DNA from: Duncaniella sp.
GTDB taxonomy: Bacteria > Bacteroidota > Bacteroidia > Bacteroidales > Muribaculaceae
Direction of reading: 5' to 3'
DNA: 15,853 nucleotides
Assembly: GCA_029052375.1 (NCBI GenBank)
Contig: JAIDJD010000056.1
Location: 1-15,853 of the forward strand
Shown piece by piece: positions 6,732 to 14,802 of this stretch. The translations under genes and the position numbers were made by a program. Each line of letters starts with the position of its first letter. Position 1 is the stretch's first letter. The notes below the pieces were generated by a model. It saw only the letters and a program-made list of their open reading frames with translations. It searched no databases and was not told where the DNA came from.

Positions 6732-8897
6732 GTGAAAAAGATTTTGTTTGCCGCTTTGACTTGTATCGGGGCGGGCGCCGTCACGGCTCAGACTATCGTA
6801 GAGACTCCGGCCTACCGCTGGCACGGCGATACCATCACCCAGGGCGTCTACATGGCCACAGCTCCCTCAGCTACAGAAATCATTTCCACCTACTCGGCCC
6901 AGCCCGGCTACTATATGGGCATCGACAAGGAGTGGAGGCTCAAGAACGACATCAGCTCTTATCCCCGTCTTTCAACCCCCAACACTCTCCACGAGGCTAT
7001 CTACAACATGGGCCTCGACGAGATGGTCAATGCCGTGGAGCCTGACACCACACTGCGCACCGGCAAGGAGTGGGCCGGCGTATGGACACGCGACGTCAGC
7101 TATTCCATCCTGCTCTCCATGGCCTATATGCAGCCCGAGGCCTCGAGGATATCGCTCATGAAGAAGGTAGACCCTCTGGGCCGCATCATACAGGACACCG
7201 GCTCGGGAGGCGCGTGGCCGGTGTCTACCGACCGCGAGATATGGTGTGCGGCCGCATGGGAGGTCTACAAGGTGACCGGCGACCGCAAGTGGCTCGAGTA
7301 TATATATCCCATCATCAAACGCTCGCTCGAGACAGACCGCGAGGCGTTCTACGACACCGAGACCGGCCTGGTGCGCGGCGAGACCTCGTTCATAGACTGG
7401 CGCGAGCAGAGCCATCCCCGCTGGATGCAGTGTGCCGACATCTACAACTCAGAGACCCTCTCGACCTCTGTGGTCCATGCCAGGGCGTGGCGTGTGCTCG
7501 GCGAGGCGGCCTCTCTGCTCGGCCATAAGGATGTGGCCCGCGACGCCTTCGCTCAGGCCGATGCCATCGCGGCCGCGGTCAACGAGTATCTCTGGATGGA
7601 AGACAAGGGCTATTATGCCATGTATCTCTACGGACGCGACAACCTGATAGCCAATCCGCGGGCCGAGACCCTGGGCGAGTCGCTCGCCATTATGTGGGAC
7701 GTAGCCCCCGAGGCTCGCGCCAAGAAGGTGACAGAGAACAATCCCACGACCCCCTTCGGCGTCACCATCTTCTGGCCCTCAATCGCCGATATTCCCTCGT
7801 ATCACAACAAGTCGCTCTGGCCCTGGGTAGGCGCCTGGTGGGGACTGGCCAATGCAAAGGCCGGCAATGAGGCGGGCGTCATGGAGGCCTTCGGCTCGGT
7901 ATTCCGCCCCGCGGCGCTCTTTGCCACCAACAAGGAGAACTTCAACATCGAGAACGGCGACATCGCCACCGAGCTCAACTCGTCCAATATGCTCTGGTGT
8001 CTCAGCGGCAACATAGCCTTGACCCACAGGATACTCTTCGGCATCGACTTTGATAAGGATGGCCTCGCCTTCCGCCCCTTTGTGCCCGAGGCTCTCGCCG
8101 CCACACGCACTCTCGACGGCTTCAAGTATCGCGGAGCCATGCTCGACATCACCGTCTCGGGCTTCGGCAGCGAAATCAAGTCGTTCAAGGTCAACGGCAA
8201 GGAGCAGGCTCCCTTCATCCCCGCCTCCAAGGCCAAGGGGAAGATGAGGGTAGAGATTGTGATGGCCGACAACGAGATACCCCCCATGGCCGTCAACCGT
8301 ACCGCCCAGGCCGTGGCGCCCCTCACCCCCATAGCCTGGCTCGAAGGCAAGACCCTTGTGTGGAACCCCATAGAGTATATCAACCGGTATATCATCGTCA
8401 GGGACGGCAAGAGGATAGCAGAGACCAAGGCCACGACCTGCGACGCCTCTGTGCCCGGTGTCTATCAGGTGATAGGTGTCTCGGACGAGGGCGTCGAGGG
8501 GTTTGCCTCAGAGCCACGCTCGACCCGAGAGGGACAGTATATCCCGCTCGGCAAGTCGGACAACAACAAGGCCTCTGTGGTCAACATCCCCGTCACCGTC
8601 GACAAGGAGGGAGACTATCTCTTCACCTTCAGCTATGCCAACGGCGAGGGCCCGGTCAACACCGAGAACAAGTGTGCGATACGCACTCTCTCTGTCGACG
8701 GCAAGAAGGCCGGCATGGTGGTGATGCCCCACCGCGGCAAGGGCAACTGGGACGAGTATGGCTGGAGCAATACGCTCAGGGCGCGCCTCGCCCCCGGCAC
8801 CCACACCGTCACCCTTGACTTCCGTCCCGAGAACGAGAATATGAACATCGAGACCAACCACGCCGTGCTCGGCGGTCTGCGCGTCGAGAGAGAATAG
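6732..8897 (+). CDS. Secreted six-hairpin glycosidase-like protein with C-terminal beta-sandwich domains
   Basis: 721 residues from a GTG start. A signal peptide (1-19; KK, hydrophobic core, AVTA before Q20) with no lipobox suggests periplasmic or secreted release. Residues about 85-470 look like an (alpha/alpha)6 toroid as in clan GH-G/L and GH63/GH78-type enzymes: WTRD at 118-121, a GGAWPVSTDREIW segment, IDWREQSHPRW, and SYHNKSLWPWVGAWW. A fibronectin-III-like stretch follows (about 528-595), then a carbohydrate-binding-like domain (about 600-721) ending GGLRVERE. I cannot assign a numbered GH family, substrate or catalytic pair with confidence. The gene stands alone, driven by the promoter at 6652-6682, and converges on the hmu operon with 44 bases between stops. 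No polysaccharide-utilisation partners (SusC/D) are adjacent. Confidence 0.8.
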   Translation: MKKILFAALTCIGAGAVTAQTIVETPAYRWHGDTITQGVYMATAPSATEIISTYSAQPGYYMGIDKEWRLKNDISSYPRLSTPNTLHEAIYNMGLDEMVNAVEPDTTLRTGKEWAGVWTRDVSYSILLSMAYMQPEASRISLMKKVDPLGRIIQDTGSGGAWPVSTDREIWCAAAWEVYKVTGDRKWLEYIYPIIKRSLETDREAFYDTETGLVRGETSFIDWREQSHPRWMQCADIYNSETLSTSVVHARAWRVLGEAASLLGHKDVARDAFAQADAIAAAVNEYLWMEDKGYYAMYLYGRDNLIANPRAETLGESLAIMWDVAPEARAKKVTENNPTTPFGVTIFWPSIADIPSYHNKSLWPWVGAWWGLANAKAGNEAGVMEAFGSVFRPAALFATNKENFNIENGDIATELNSSNMLWCLSGNIALTHRILFGIDFDKDGLAFRPFVPEALAATRTLDGFKYRGAMLDITVSGFGSEIKSFKVNGKEQAPFIPASKAKGKMRVEIVMADNEIPPMAVNRTAQAVAPLTPIAWLEGKTLVWNPIEYINRYIIVRDGKRIAETKATTCDASVPGVYQVIGVSDEGVEGFASEPRSTREGQYIPLGKSDNNKASVVNIPVTVDKEGDYLFTFSYANGEGPVNTENKCAIRTLSVDGKKAGMVVMPHRGKGNWDEYGWSNTLRARLAPGTHTVTLDFRPENENMNIETNHAVLGGLRVERE

Positions 8898-8941
8898 GCG
8901 CCCCCCGGGGCGGTCTCGCTCTGCCTGTCCATGCCGGCTCC

Positions 8942-9277
8942 CTATTCGGGGACATATATTATGTCTCCGGAGGGGAGCCGGTATGCTGTCCCGACCCTCT
9001 CGCCGCGGCTGGCCGAGGGGTCGTCCGAGTCGGCCGACGGGGTGTAGCGCTCTACCTTGCCGCCGGTCTTGGTGATGATTTCCATATCGGTACGGCCGGG
9101 GTTCTTGACCATGGTGAAGTCTTCCTGAGAGAACATCTCGGTCATGTCGTAGCGGGTGACGAGCGCCACCATGAGGGCCACGGCAAAGACCATGGCCACG
9201 TCGAAGAGGTTGCTCACAACGCTCATGGGGTCTGTCTCCTCTGAGCTTCTCAGTATCTGATGTCGGCGGCGTCTCAT
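8942..9277 (-). CDS. hmuV: DUF2149 protein with ExbD-like membrane helix (HmuV)
   Basis: 111 residues. A short arginine-rich cytoplasmic start (MRRRR) precedes one membrane helix (about 23-41) and a small soluble domain of roughly 70 residues, expected in the periplasm. The helix begins with LFDVAMVFAVALMVAL, where D26 sits as the conserved proton-carrying aspartate does in ExbD/TolR/MotB. DUF2149 genes are known beside MotA/TolQ/ExbB and CobN-like genes in methanogens and in Bacteroidota hmu operons. I chose ATG 9277, which overlaps the hmuU stop as ATGA, over a longer in-frame start at 9349 inside hmuU. It is the last gene of the operon. The domain beyond the helix is far shorter than ExbD's. 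The symbol is given by operon position. Confidence 0.85.
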   Translation of the reverse strand: MRRRRHQILRSSEETDPMSVVSNLFDVAMVFAVALMVALVTRYDMTEMFSQEDFTMVKNPGRTDMEIITKTGGKVERYTPSADSDDPSASRGERVGTAYRLPSGDIIYVPE

Positions 9278-9873
9278 GGCTTGGCTGTCGAGGTGTTGCG
9301 TGACACATCGGCGAGATATTCGAGCAGGGCGAGCGAGCGCAGGGCCCACCGCTCCTTTACCTGCTGTGTCAGGAAGCCTATGGCGCTGACCACGAGGCCC
9401 ACCACCGTGGTGGAGAAGGCCACCTGCATATTGTAGGCCATCGAGGCGATGTCTCCGGACGCGAGGCCTGCGAGGGCCGGGCCCATCGGTATCAGCGTGC
9501 CCATAAGTCCGAGTATCGGGCCCATCTTGGCGAGTATCTTCGAGGTGGCGATGTTCTTCTCGAGGGCTGTCTCGTATTCGGCCAGGATGAGGTCTGTGCG
9601 GGCGGGTTCGGCGCCCTCCTCCACGATCCTGCGGGCGCAGGCGCCGAAGAGCGAGCGGTCTTCATCGGGGATATGCAGCCCGGCGAGTGTAGCGGGGGTG
9701 ACGGCCGACACAGGCCCGTAGAGAGTCGAGGCCGTGCGGCGCTCCTGGAGATACTGTCCGAAAAATCCGCCTGTGAGGATGAGGGCGCGGATGAAGAAGA
9801 AGATCAAGAGCAGGATGACCGGGACAAGGAGCCCGGTGGAAATCCAGTAGAGGATGTTGCTTATAAGATTCAT
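9274..9873 (-). CDS. hmuU: MotA/TolQ/ExbB-type proton channel protein (HmuU)
   Basis: 199 residues. It has three membrane helices, at about 6-33, 112-137 and 149-170, the ExbB/TolQ topology, with a cytoplasmic loop between the first two. The family signature GPILGLMGTLIPMGPAL (118-134) and the following AFSTTVVGL (152-160) supply the threonines (T125, T155/T156) that line the proton path in ExbB/TolQ. I infer that it uses the proton gradient with HmuV to power the TonB-dependent or chelatase step. The start ATG 9873 overlaps the hmuT stop as ATGA, and the protein then begins directly with its first helix; the frame is open much further upstream, but that extension is arginine-rich shadow of hmuT. 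The symbol is by operon position. Confidence 0.9.
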   Translation of the reverse strand: MNLISNILYWISTGLLVPVILLLIFFFIRALILTGGFFGQYLQERRTASTLYGPVSAVTPATLAGLHIPDEDRSLFGACARRIVEEGAEPARTDLILAEYETALEKNIATSKILAKMGPILGLMGTLIPMGPALAGLASGDIASMAYNMQVAFSTTVVGLVVSAIGFLTQQVKERWALRSLALLEYLADVSRNTSTAKP

Positions 9874-10559
9874 GTCCTTTTGGTTTTTTTGTGAGATCTC
9901 TCTGATTGAATTTTGTGTATGGCCAGCCCGGCGGCGGCTGAGGCCGCGAGCAGGAGGAGAGAGGCGCCGAGGGCCTTCCACTCTATTTCGGCTGTGCCCT
10001 CCACGGCTGTGCGTCCGTTGACGGCGGCGGCCACTCCGAGCCCGGCTGTCATGAGGCTGAGCAGGAACAGGAGCTCGAGGCGTATCTCTCTCTCGGGCAG
10101 GAGCCATCCGAGGGCCCGCGCAATGAGGGGGAAGCCGGTGAGCACCGCGGCGCCGAGACAGCATCCCGTGAGGGTGAAGTCTGTCCCCGGGAGCGAGAAG
10201 ATGAGCCAGGCGAGCAGGGCGAAGAGCGAGGGGAACAGCATGAACCCCGGGAACCAGAGCAGGGCCTTGGCGAGCATGGCCTCCCTGCCGTGCCGGGGTG
10301 CGGCGGCGAGTATGCAGAAGGCGATGGCGAGACCGACGTCGAGTGTCAGCCACACAGTGGCGTCGAGCATCAGCCCGGGCTGTTCGAGCCATCCGGCGAT
10401 GCGCTGGCGAGACTGCGATGCGGCCATGTCTGCGGCCGAGCATACGGCGGCCGCTGCGGCGAGCGAGAGCGCCGCCTGTCCTCTCCACCCGTGGAACGAG
10501 AGCTTCAGGAGGGCGGAGAGGCAGGCGAGAGCCATGATGAGTATGACAACTGTTTCCAT
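9870..10559 (-). CDS. hmuT: Polytopic membrane protein of the hmu operon (HmuT)
   Basis: 229 residues, very hydrophobic, with about seven membrane segments (roughly 2-21, 28-47, 64-86, 97-122, 126-153, 160-181, 195-214) and a basic C-terminal tail (HKKTKRT), likely cytoplasmic. I do not recognise catalytic motifs. Its position between a CobN-like chelatase gene and the ExbB/ExbD-like pair matches hmuT of Porphyromonas-type hmu operons, and also the DUF2162-type membrane protein of similar archaeal gene sets, though I cannot confirm that family by eye. It could be an inner-membrane permease or an assembly partner for HmuS. The ATG at 10559 is 3 bases after the hmuS stop. The symbol rests on synteny. 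Confidence 0.75.
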   Translation of the reverse strand: METVVILIMALACLSALLKLSFHGWRGQAALSLAAAAAVCSAADMAASQSRQRIAGWLEQPGLMLDATVWLTLDVGLAIAFCILAAAPRHGREAMLAKALLWFPGFMLFPSLFALLAWLIFSLPGTDFTLTGCCLGAAVLTGFPLIARALGWLLPEREIRLELLFLLSLMTAGLGVAAAVNGRTAVEGTAEIEWKALGASLLLLAASAAAGLAIHKIQSERSHKKTKRT

Positions 10560-10562
10560 GGC

Positions 10563-13500
10563 TCAGGCGGCTGGCTTGCGGCGCCGGCGTATCAGTAAGA
10601 CAAGGGCGGCGAGAAGGAGTGCGGCGACTGCGGCCGCGGCGGCGAGGCCGTCGATGCGGTTGACGGTCCGAGCGGAGTCTGCCAGCTCCTCGCGCTTCAT
10701 CACCATGCCGCCGTCGTCCCTGCCGTCCCGGTCGGCGCGCACTCCGGCCACGGCTCTGTTGTAGTCTGCGGCGGCCTCGGCCGTGACATTAGAGGCTATG
10801 AAGGCACGCAGGGCCGCGTTGTCGCAGACAAATCCCGTACAGGCGGCTCCAGCCCGTGCCACAGCCTCGGTATGGAGTGCGGCTATGGCCCTGACCTGCT
10901 CGTGCGAGGCCTGCCACAGGCCCTTGCGGGCAGTCTCGAGCATCACGGCTGTCATCTCCTGGACGGCTGCCGGATTGACCTCCATCAAGTGACGGCGTAT
11001 GCCGAGGCCGGCGGCGTCTGCCACATAAGTCTCGTAGATGCCGTCCCACAGCTCGTTGTCTATGACGTCGGGTTTCATGACGTTCCAGCCGTATGTGTTG
11101 GTGACAGTCTCTGCTATGGCGGCCATGTCTCCCGCTCCGCCCTTCATCTTCTCGCGTATGTACGAGGGATTGAGTATCGTGGTCCGGCTCTCCACGCCTA
11201 TGGCCTCCTTGAGTTCCTGCATCCTGGCGCGTCCGCGGTTGCGGTAGTCGCTCAGATATGCGTCCGGGTCCTTGCCTGTGACGGTGCGGACAGCGAGGTT
11301 CATGCCGCCCATGAACTCGTAGACATGGTCGAGCGAGAGCGCGCCCCAGGTGTTGCTCTGCCTGGGCTGCACGACGGCGTCGGTGTTGGCGAGCGCGGCC
11401 TCGAAGGCGTGGTCTCGCATCTGCTCCCACTCCTCCTCGCTGCCGTAGAGGGCGCCCATGTTGGCCATGTAGACCGAGGCTATCTCGGCCTCGTCCTCCC
11501 ATCGGTCTCCCGCCTCGACCATCTGCTGGATGCCCGAGCCGTATGAGCCTCCGGCGCCGCCGAAGACTCTCTCTGTCGAGAGCCCGCGGGCTTCTTTGGG
11601 AGGAACGCCCTTGGCCACGAGACGTCTCTCGGCCTCGACCGCTCCGTCCGCCACATAGTTGGGATAGGCGTCTCCCTCGGCCCCGGCCGCCATCCTGACG
11701 GCGCGGCTGATGAGGAAGAGGCGCGAGGCAGCCAGGTCTCTGAGCTGTCCTGAGGTCTGCACCACAACGTCTATCCTCGGGCGCCCGAGCTCGGCCGAGG
11801 GTATCAGCCTGAGGTCTGTGACGCGTCCGAAGGGGTCGCGCACAGGCTCCACGCCGAGCATATACAGCACCTGGGCTATCGTGGCCCCCTCGGTCTCGAT
11901 AAACTCTCCGCTCCAGAGCGTGTAGCTCACCTTGCGCGGGAACGAGTCGGCGTGGGCCTTGCGATACATCCCGATAGTGCTTTCGGCAAGAGCCTTGCCC
12001 TTCTCCCAGGCCACGGCCGAGGGGGTCTCCTCGGCGTTGACCGCATACATATTGCGCCCCGTGGGGAGGATGTCAGGGTTGAGCACAGGGTCGCCTCCCG
12101 AGGCGGGAGCCACAAATCCGCCCGAGAGGGCGTTGACCAGCGAGGCCATCTCGCGCTCGGGGCTCTCGGCGAGGGCCCTGCGGTATGCGCCGATGTTGGC
12201 GAGCGCTCTCTCCACCTCGCTTACGGCTATGGCAAAGTCTATCTGTGCGGGCGACGGGCCTGCCGGGGCCGTCGTCTCTGCCGCGGCGGCGGCAGTGGTC
12301 ATCTTGCGGCCTGCCATGGCCGCCTTCATGCGCGCTATGGCCTGTGTGTCGGCTCCCATCCTGACGGCCATCTCGATGGCCTTTTCGGGCGACATCCCGG
12401 GGATCATCCTGTGCTTGCCCGAGGTCTCGGGCCTGTCGGCTATCCTTGCGGTCTTGCCGGGCTTTGACGGCATCATCGCGCCCATCACCATCATCCTGGA
12501 GAGCATATCGCGCGAGCCTTCCATGGCCATGACTGTGGCGCGGGCAGAGTCGAGCCCGGCCTTTGAGATGCCTGCTATGCGGCAGAGGGCGTCATCGTCG
12601 ACAGGAGAGCCTGACCTGACGAGGGCCAGGGCCTTTGCGCGCCACTCGGCGAGGCTGCCTCCGCGCAGCTTGTGCAGGCCGCAGGCTATGGGGTCTACGG
12701 TCATGGCCTCGACTGTGGCGAGGATATGGCCGGGGCTGTATGGCTCTCCGAGGATGTAGGACGCACCCGTAACCTTCTCGCTGGCGAGCTCGTCGGCATA
12801 GTCTTCTATCCTGTGGATGTCATCGGGCGTGAGCGGCGCGGCCGAGTCGATGCGCAGCTCGCGGTGGATGCCGAGGGCGAGAGTGTGCCTGCGCACGAGT
12901 CCGGCGTTGCGGAGCGAGTCGGCGCGCGTCCCAGACCTGTTGTATGCCGCGAGGGCGTCGGCGAGGTCTTTGCAGACAGCTCTGAGGCCCGAGGGGAGGA
13001 AGGGGGGAGTGAGGTGGCTGACTATCGTGGCATATGAGCGCCGCTTTGCTGTCATGGCTTCGCCGACATTGGATGTGGAGTAGAGGTAGATGTGAGGCAT
13101 GGGGCCTACAAGCCGGTCGGGCCAGTCGGACGAGCCGAGGGCGGCCTGCTTGCGGGGTGTGAATTCGAGCGAGCCGTGAGTGCCGAAGTGCATCAGCACG
13201 TCGGCCCCGAAGCCGTGGCGGGCCCAGAGATACGAGGCCACGTAGGCGTGAGGGGGAGCCTGGTCTGTGCCGTGTACTATCCTGAAGCTGTCGCCGCCTA
13301 TGCCGGCCGCCGTCTGTGGTATGAGCACGACGTTGCCCAGGCGGATGCGCGCTATGGCCAGGTTGCCGTTGCCGTCTGTCAGTCCGTGGCCCGGGAATGC
13401 GCCGTCCACGGCGTCGATGTCGGCTCTCATCTGCGGCGAGAAGGATGCCGCGGCCCATGTGTCGTAAGAGCTTTCCGAGACAATCTCTGGATGGTTGCGG

Positions 13501-14786
13501 GCCACGAAGTCTTTGGCGGCTCCGGCGGCATAGCTGTTGAAGACGCGTCCGTTCTCGGCTATCAGCCTCTCGAGCGCCGCGGCGTCGGCCGGCAGGCCGC
13601 TGACACTGTAGCCCTCGGCCTTGAGGCGCACGAGAAAGTTGAACAGAGAGGGGGCCACCTCCATCCCTTCGGCCGTGAGGGCGCTCCGGCCCGGGCCTTT
13701 GAAGTAGAAGATGGCGATTTTCTTCTCGGCGTTGGGCTTGCGGGCGAGCGAGATATGGTTGCATACCATTTGCGTGAACTCTTCAAGCCGCCCCGGGATG
13801 GCCTCGACCGAGGGGAGGCCGTCCTTGCCGGGAAAGTGGGCAAAGAGGGTGAAGGGGCGTATGGCTCCGTCTATCTCCGGGGTGACTATGCTCTGGGAGA
13901 GGAAGCCTCCGCTCATGCCCATCTTGTCCTGTGCCCACTCGCGGCAGTCGCGGTTGGCGTTGACGGGCGAGAAGAGCGGGATGTCTGTCTTCTCGAGCCA
14001 GGCCGTCACGCGGTCGCCCATCCTGCCGTGAGCCATATTGATGAGGGCCGAGGGCGCTACAGAGTCGGCATGGCCTCCGGCTATGAATCTCTGTATGACG
14101 CCGGCGGGGTAGACCATGCATCCTGCGCGCTCGAGGCTTGAGACCAGCGAGTCCGGCGTCCCCATCTGTCCGGTGAGGATGATTCTCGGCGCCGAGCTGT
14201 CCCAGCGCCCTGTCTTGCGTCGCCACTCCTCGAAAGCGGCCACGGACCGGAATCCGAGTTCTTCGCCATCCGTGGGGTAACATATCAGCCATGAAGCGGC
14301 TGAGGCGGGGTCGGCCGGCATGGGGGCGAAGAGTTTCTTGCCGTCCACGAACCTGCGGACGTATGCGAGCATATTGCTGTAGTTGGAGCGTCCGCCGGCG
14401 AGGTATCCGCGCAGGTATTCGCAGTCGGCAGAGTCGACGGAGGTGATGTCGTTCTGCGGATTTGTGGCCGCTGTGGTCAGCACGGGGATGCCCCGCTCCG
14501 CGGCCTTGACGAGTGTCTCGCGCTGTGTCTCGGTGATGCGCAGGCCCATGCCGTTGACAAATATCATGTCGAAGTCCGCGGCTCTGCCGAGCTCTTCAGG
14601 CGGCAGGTCGCAGATGCGGACAAAGCGGACGCCGGCGGCGGCGCGCGATATCTGACCGAGGGTTATGGCCTGGTAGTTGACGAAGGCCACCCTTGTGGGC
14701 GAGGCCAAAACGCTCCATGCGGCCCACGATGCGAGCGCGAGGACAAGAGAGATGGCGAGGGTAGCCGTGATTTTCTTTCTGTTCAT
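10563..14786 (-). CDS. hmuS: CobN/magnesium-chelatase-like haem-handling protein (HmuS)
   Basis: 1407 residues, resembling the large CobN/BchH chelatase subunit. Core motifs: MHFGTHGSLEF with H533, H537 and E541; TERVFGGAGGSYGSG from about 1071; and VNPAAVQEM near N1271, all at places equivalent to CobN. Unlike cytosolic CobN it has a membrane helix at each end (about 7-26, and about 1379-1400 followed by RRRRK), so the bulk should lie in the periplasm. A methionine-rich linker (750-829, 15 Met in 80) and an alanine/threonine tract separate the two halves. In the hmu operon of Bacteroidota this protein is tied to haem use; recent work, as I recall, shows Bacteroides HmuS removing iron from haem anaerobically. 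No ATPase subunits (CobST/ChlID) are nearby. Start ATG 14786 gives the signal anchor directly; upstream in-frame sequence to 15056 is shadow of hmuR. Confidence 0.92.
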   Translation of the reverse strand: MNRKKITATLAISLVLALASWAAWSVLASPTRVAFVNYQAITLGQISRAAAGVRFVRICDLPPEELGRAADFDMIFVNGMGLRITETQRETLVKAAERGIPVLTTAATNPQNDITSVDSADCEYLRGYLAGGRSNYSNMLAYVRRFVDGKKLFAPMPADPASAASWLICYPTDGEELGFRSVAAFEEWRRKTGRWDSSAPRIILTGQMGTPDSLVSSLERAGCMVYPAGVIQRFIAGGHADSVAPSALINMAHGRMGDRVTAWLEKTDIPLFSPVNANRDCREWAQDKMGMSGGFLSQSIVTPEIDGAIRPFTLFAHFPGKDGLPSVEAIPGRLEEFTQMVCNHISLARKPNAEKKIAIFYFKGPGRSALTAEGMEVAPSLFNFLVRLKAEGYSVSGLPADAAALERLIAENGRVFNSYAAGAAKDFVARNHPEIVSESSYDTWAAASFSPQMRADIDAVDGAFPGHGLTDGNGNLAIARIRLGNVVLIPQTAAGIGGDSFRIVHGTDQAPPHAYVASYLWARHGFGADVLMHFGTHGSLEFTPRKQAALGSSDWPDRLVGPMPHIYLYSTSNVGEAMTAKRRSYATIVSHLTPPFLPSGLRAVCKDLADALAAYNRSGTRADSLRNAGLVRRHTLALGIHRELRIDSAAPLTPDDIHRIEDYADELASEKVTGASYILGEPYSPGHILATVEAMTVDPIACGLHKLRGGSLAEWRAKALALVRSGSPVDDDALCRIAGISKAGLDSARATVMAMEGSRDMLSRMMVMGAMMPSKPGKTARIADRPETSGKHRMIPGMSPEKAIEMAVRMGADTQAIARMKAAMAGRKMTTAAAAAETTAPAGPSPAQIDFAIAVSEVERALANIGAYRRALAESPEREMASLVNALSGGFVAPASGGDPVLNPDILPTGRNMYAVNAEETPSAVAWEKGKALAESTIGMYRKAHADSFPRKVSYTLWSGEFIETEGATIAQVLYMLGVEPVRDPFGRVTDLRLIPSAELGRPRIDVVVQTSGQLRDLAASRLFLISRAVRMAAGAEGDAYPNYVADGAVEAERRLVAKGVPPKEARGLSTERVFGGAGGSYGSGIQQMVEAGDRWEDEAEIASVYMANMGALYGSEEEWEQMRDHAFEAALANTDAVVQPRQSNTWGALSLDHVYEFMGGMNLAVRTVTGKDPDAYLSDYRNRGRARMQELKEAIGVESRTTILNPSYIREKMKGGAGDMAAIAETVTNTYGWNVMKPDVIDNELWDGIYETYVADAAGLGIRRHLMEVNPAAVQEMTAVMLETARKGLWQASHEQVRAIAALHTEAVARAGAACTGFVCDNAALRAFIASNVTAEAAADYNRAVAGVRADRDGRDDGGMVMKREELADSARTVNRIDGLAAAAAVAALLLAALVLLIRRRRKPAA

Positions 14787-14802
14787 GTTTTTTGGGGGTG
14801 CG

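Noticed and set aside
8899..8912. CGCCCC-CC-GGGGCG as a terminator between the convergent glycosidase gene and hmuV
   Set aside because: The loop would be only two bases if fully paired and no T run follows on either strand.
10563..14786. CobN of the cobalamin pathway
   Set aside because: Two terminal membrane helices, absence of CobS/CobT and other cob genes, and the hmuR/hmuTUV context fit HmuS better.
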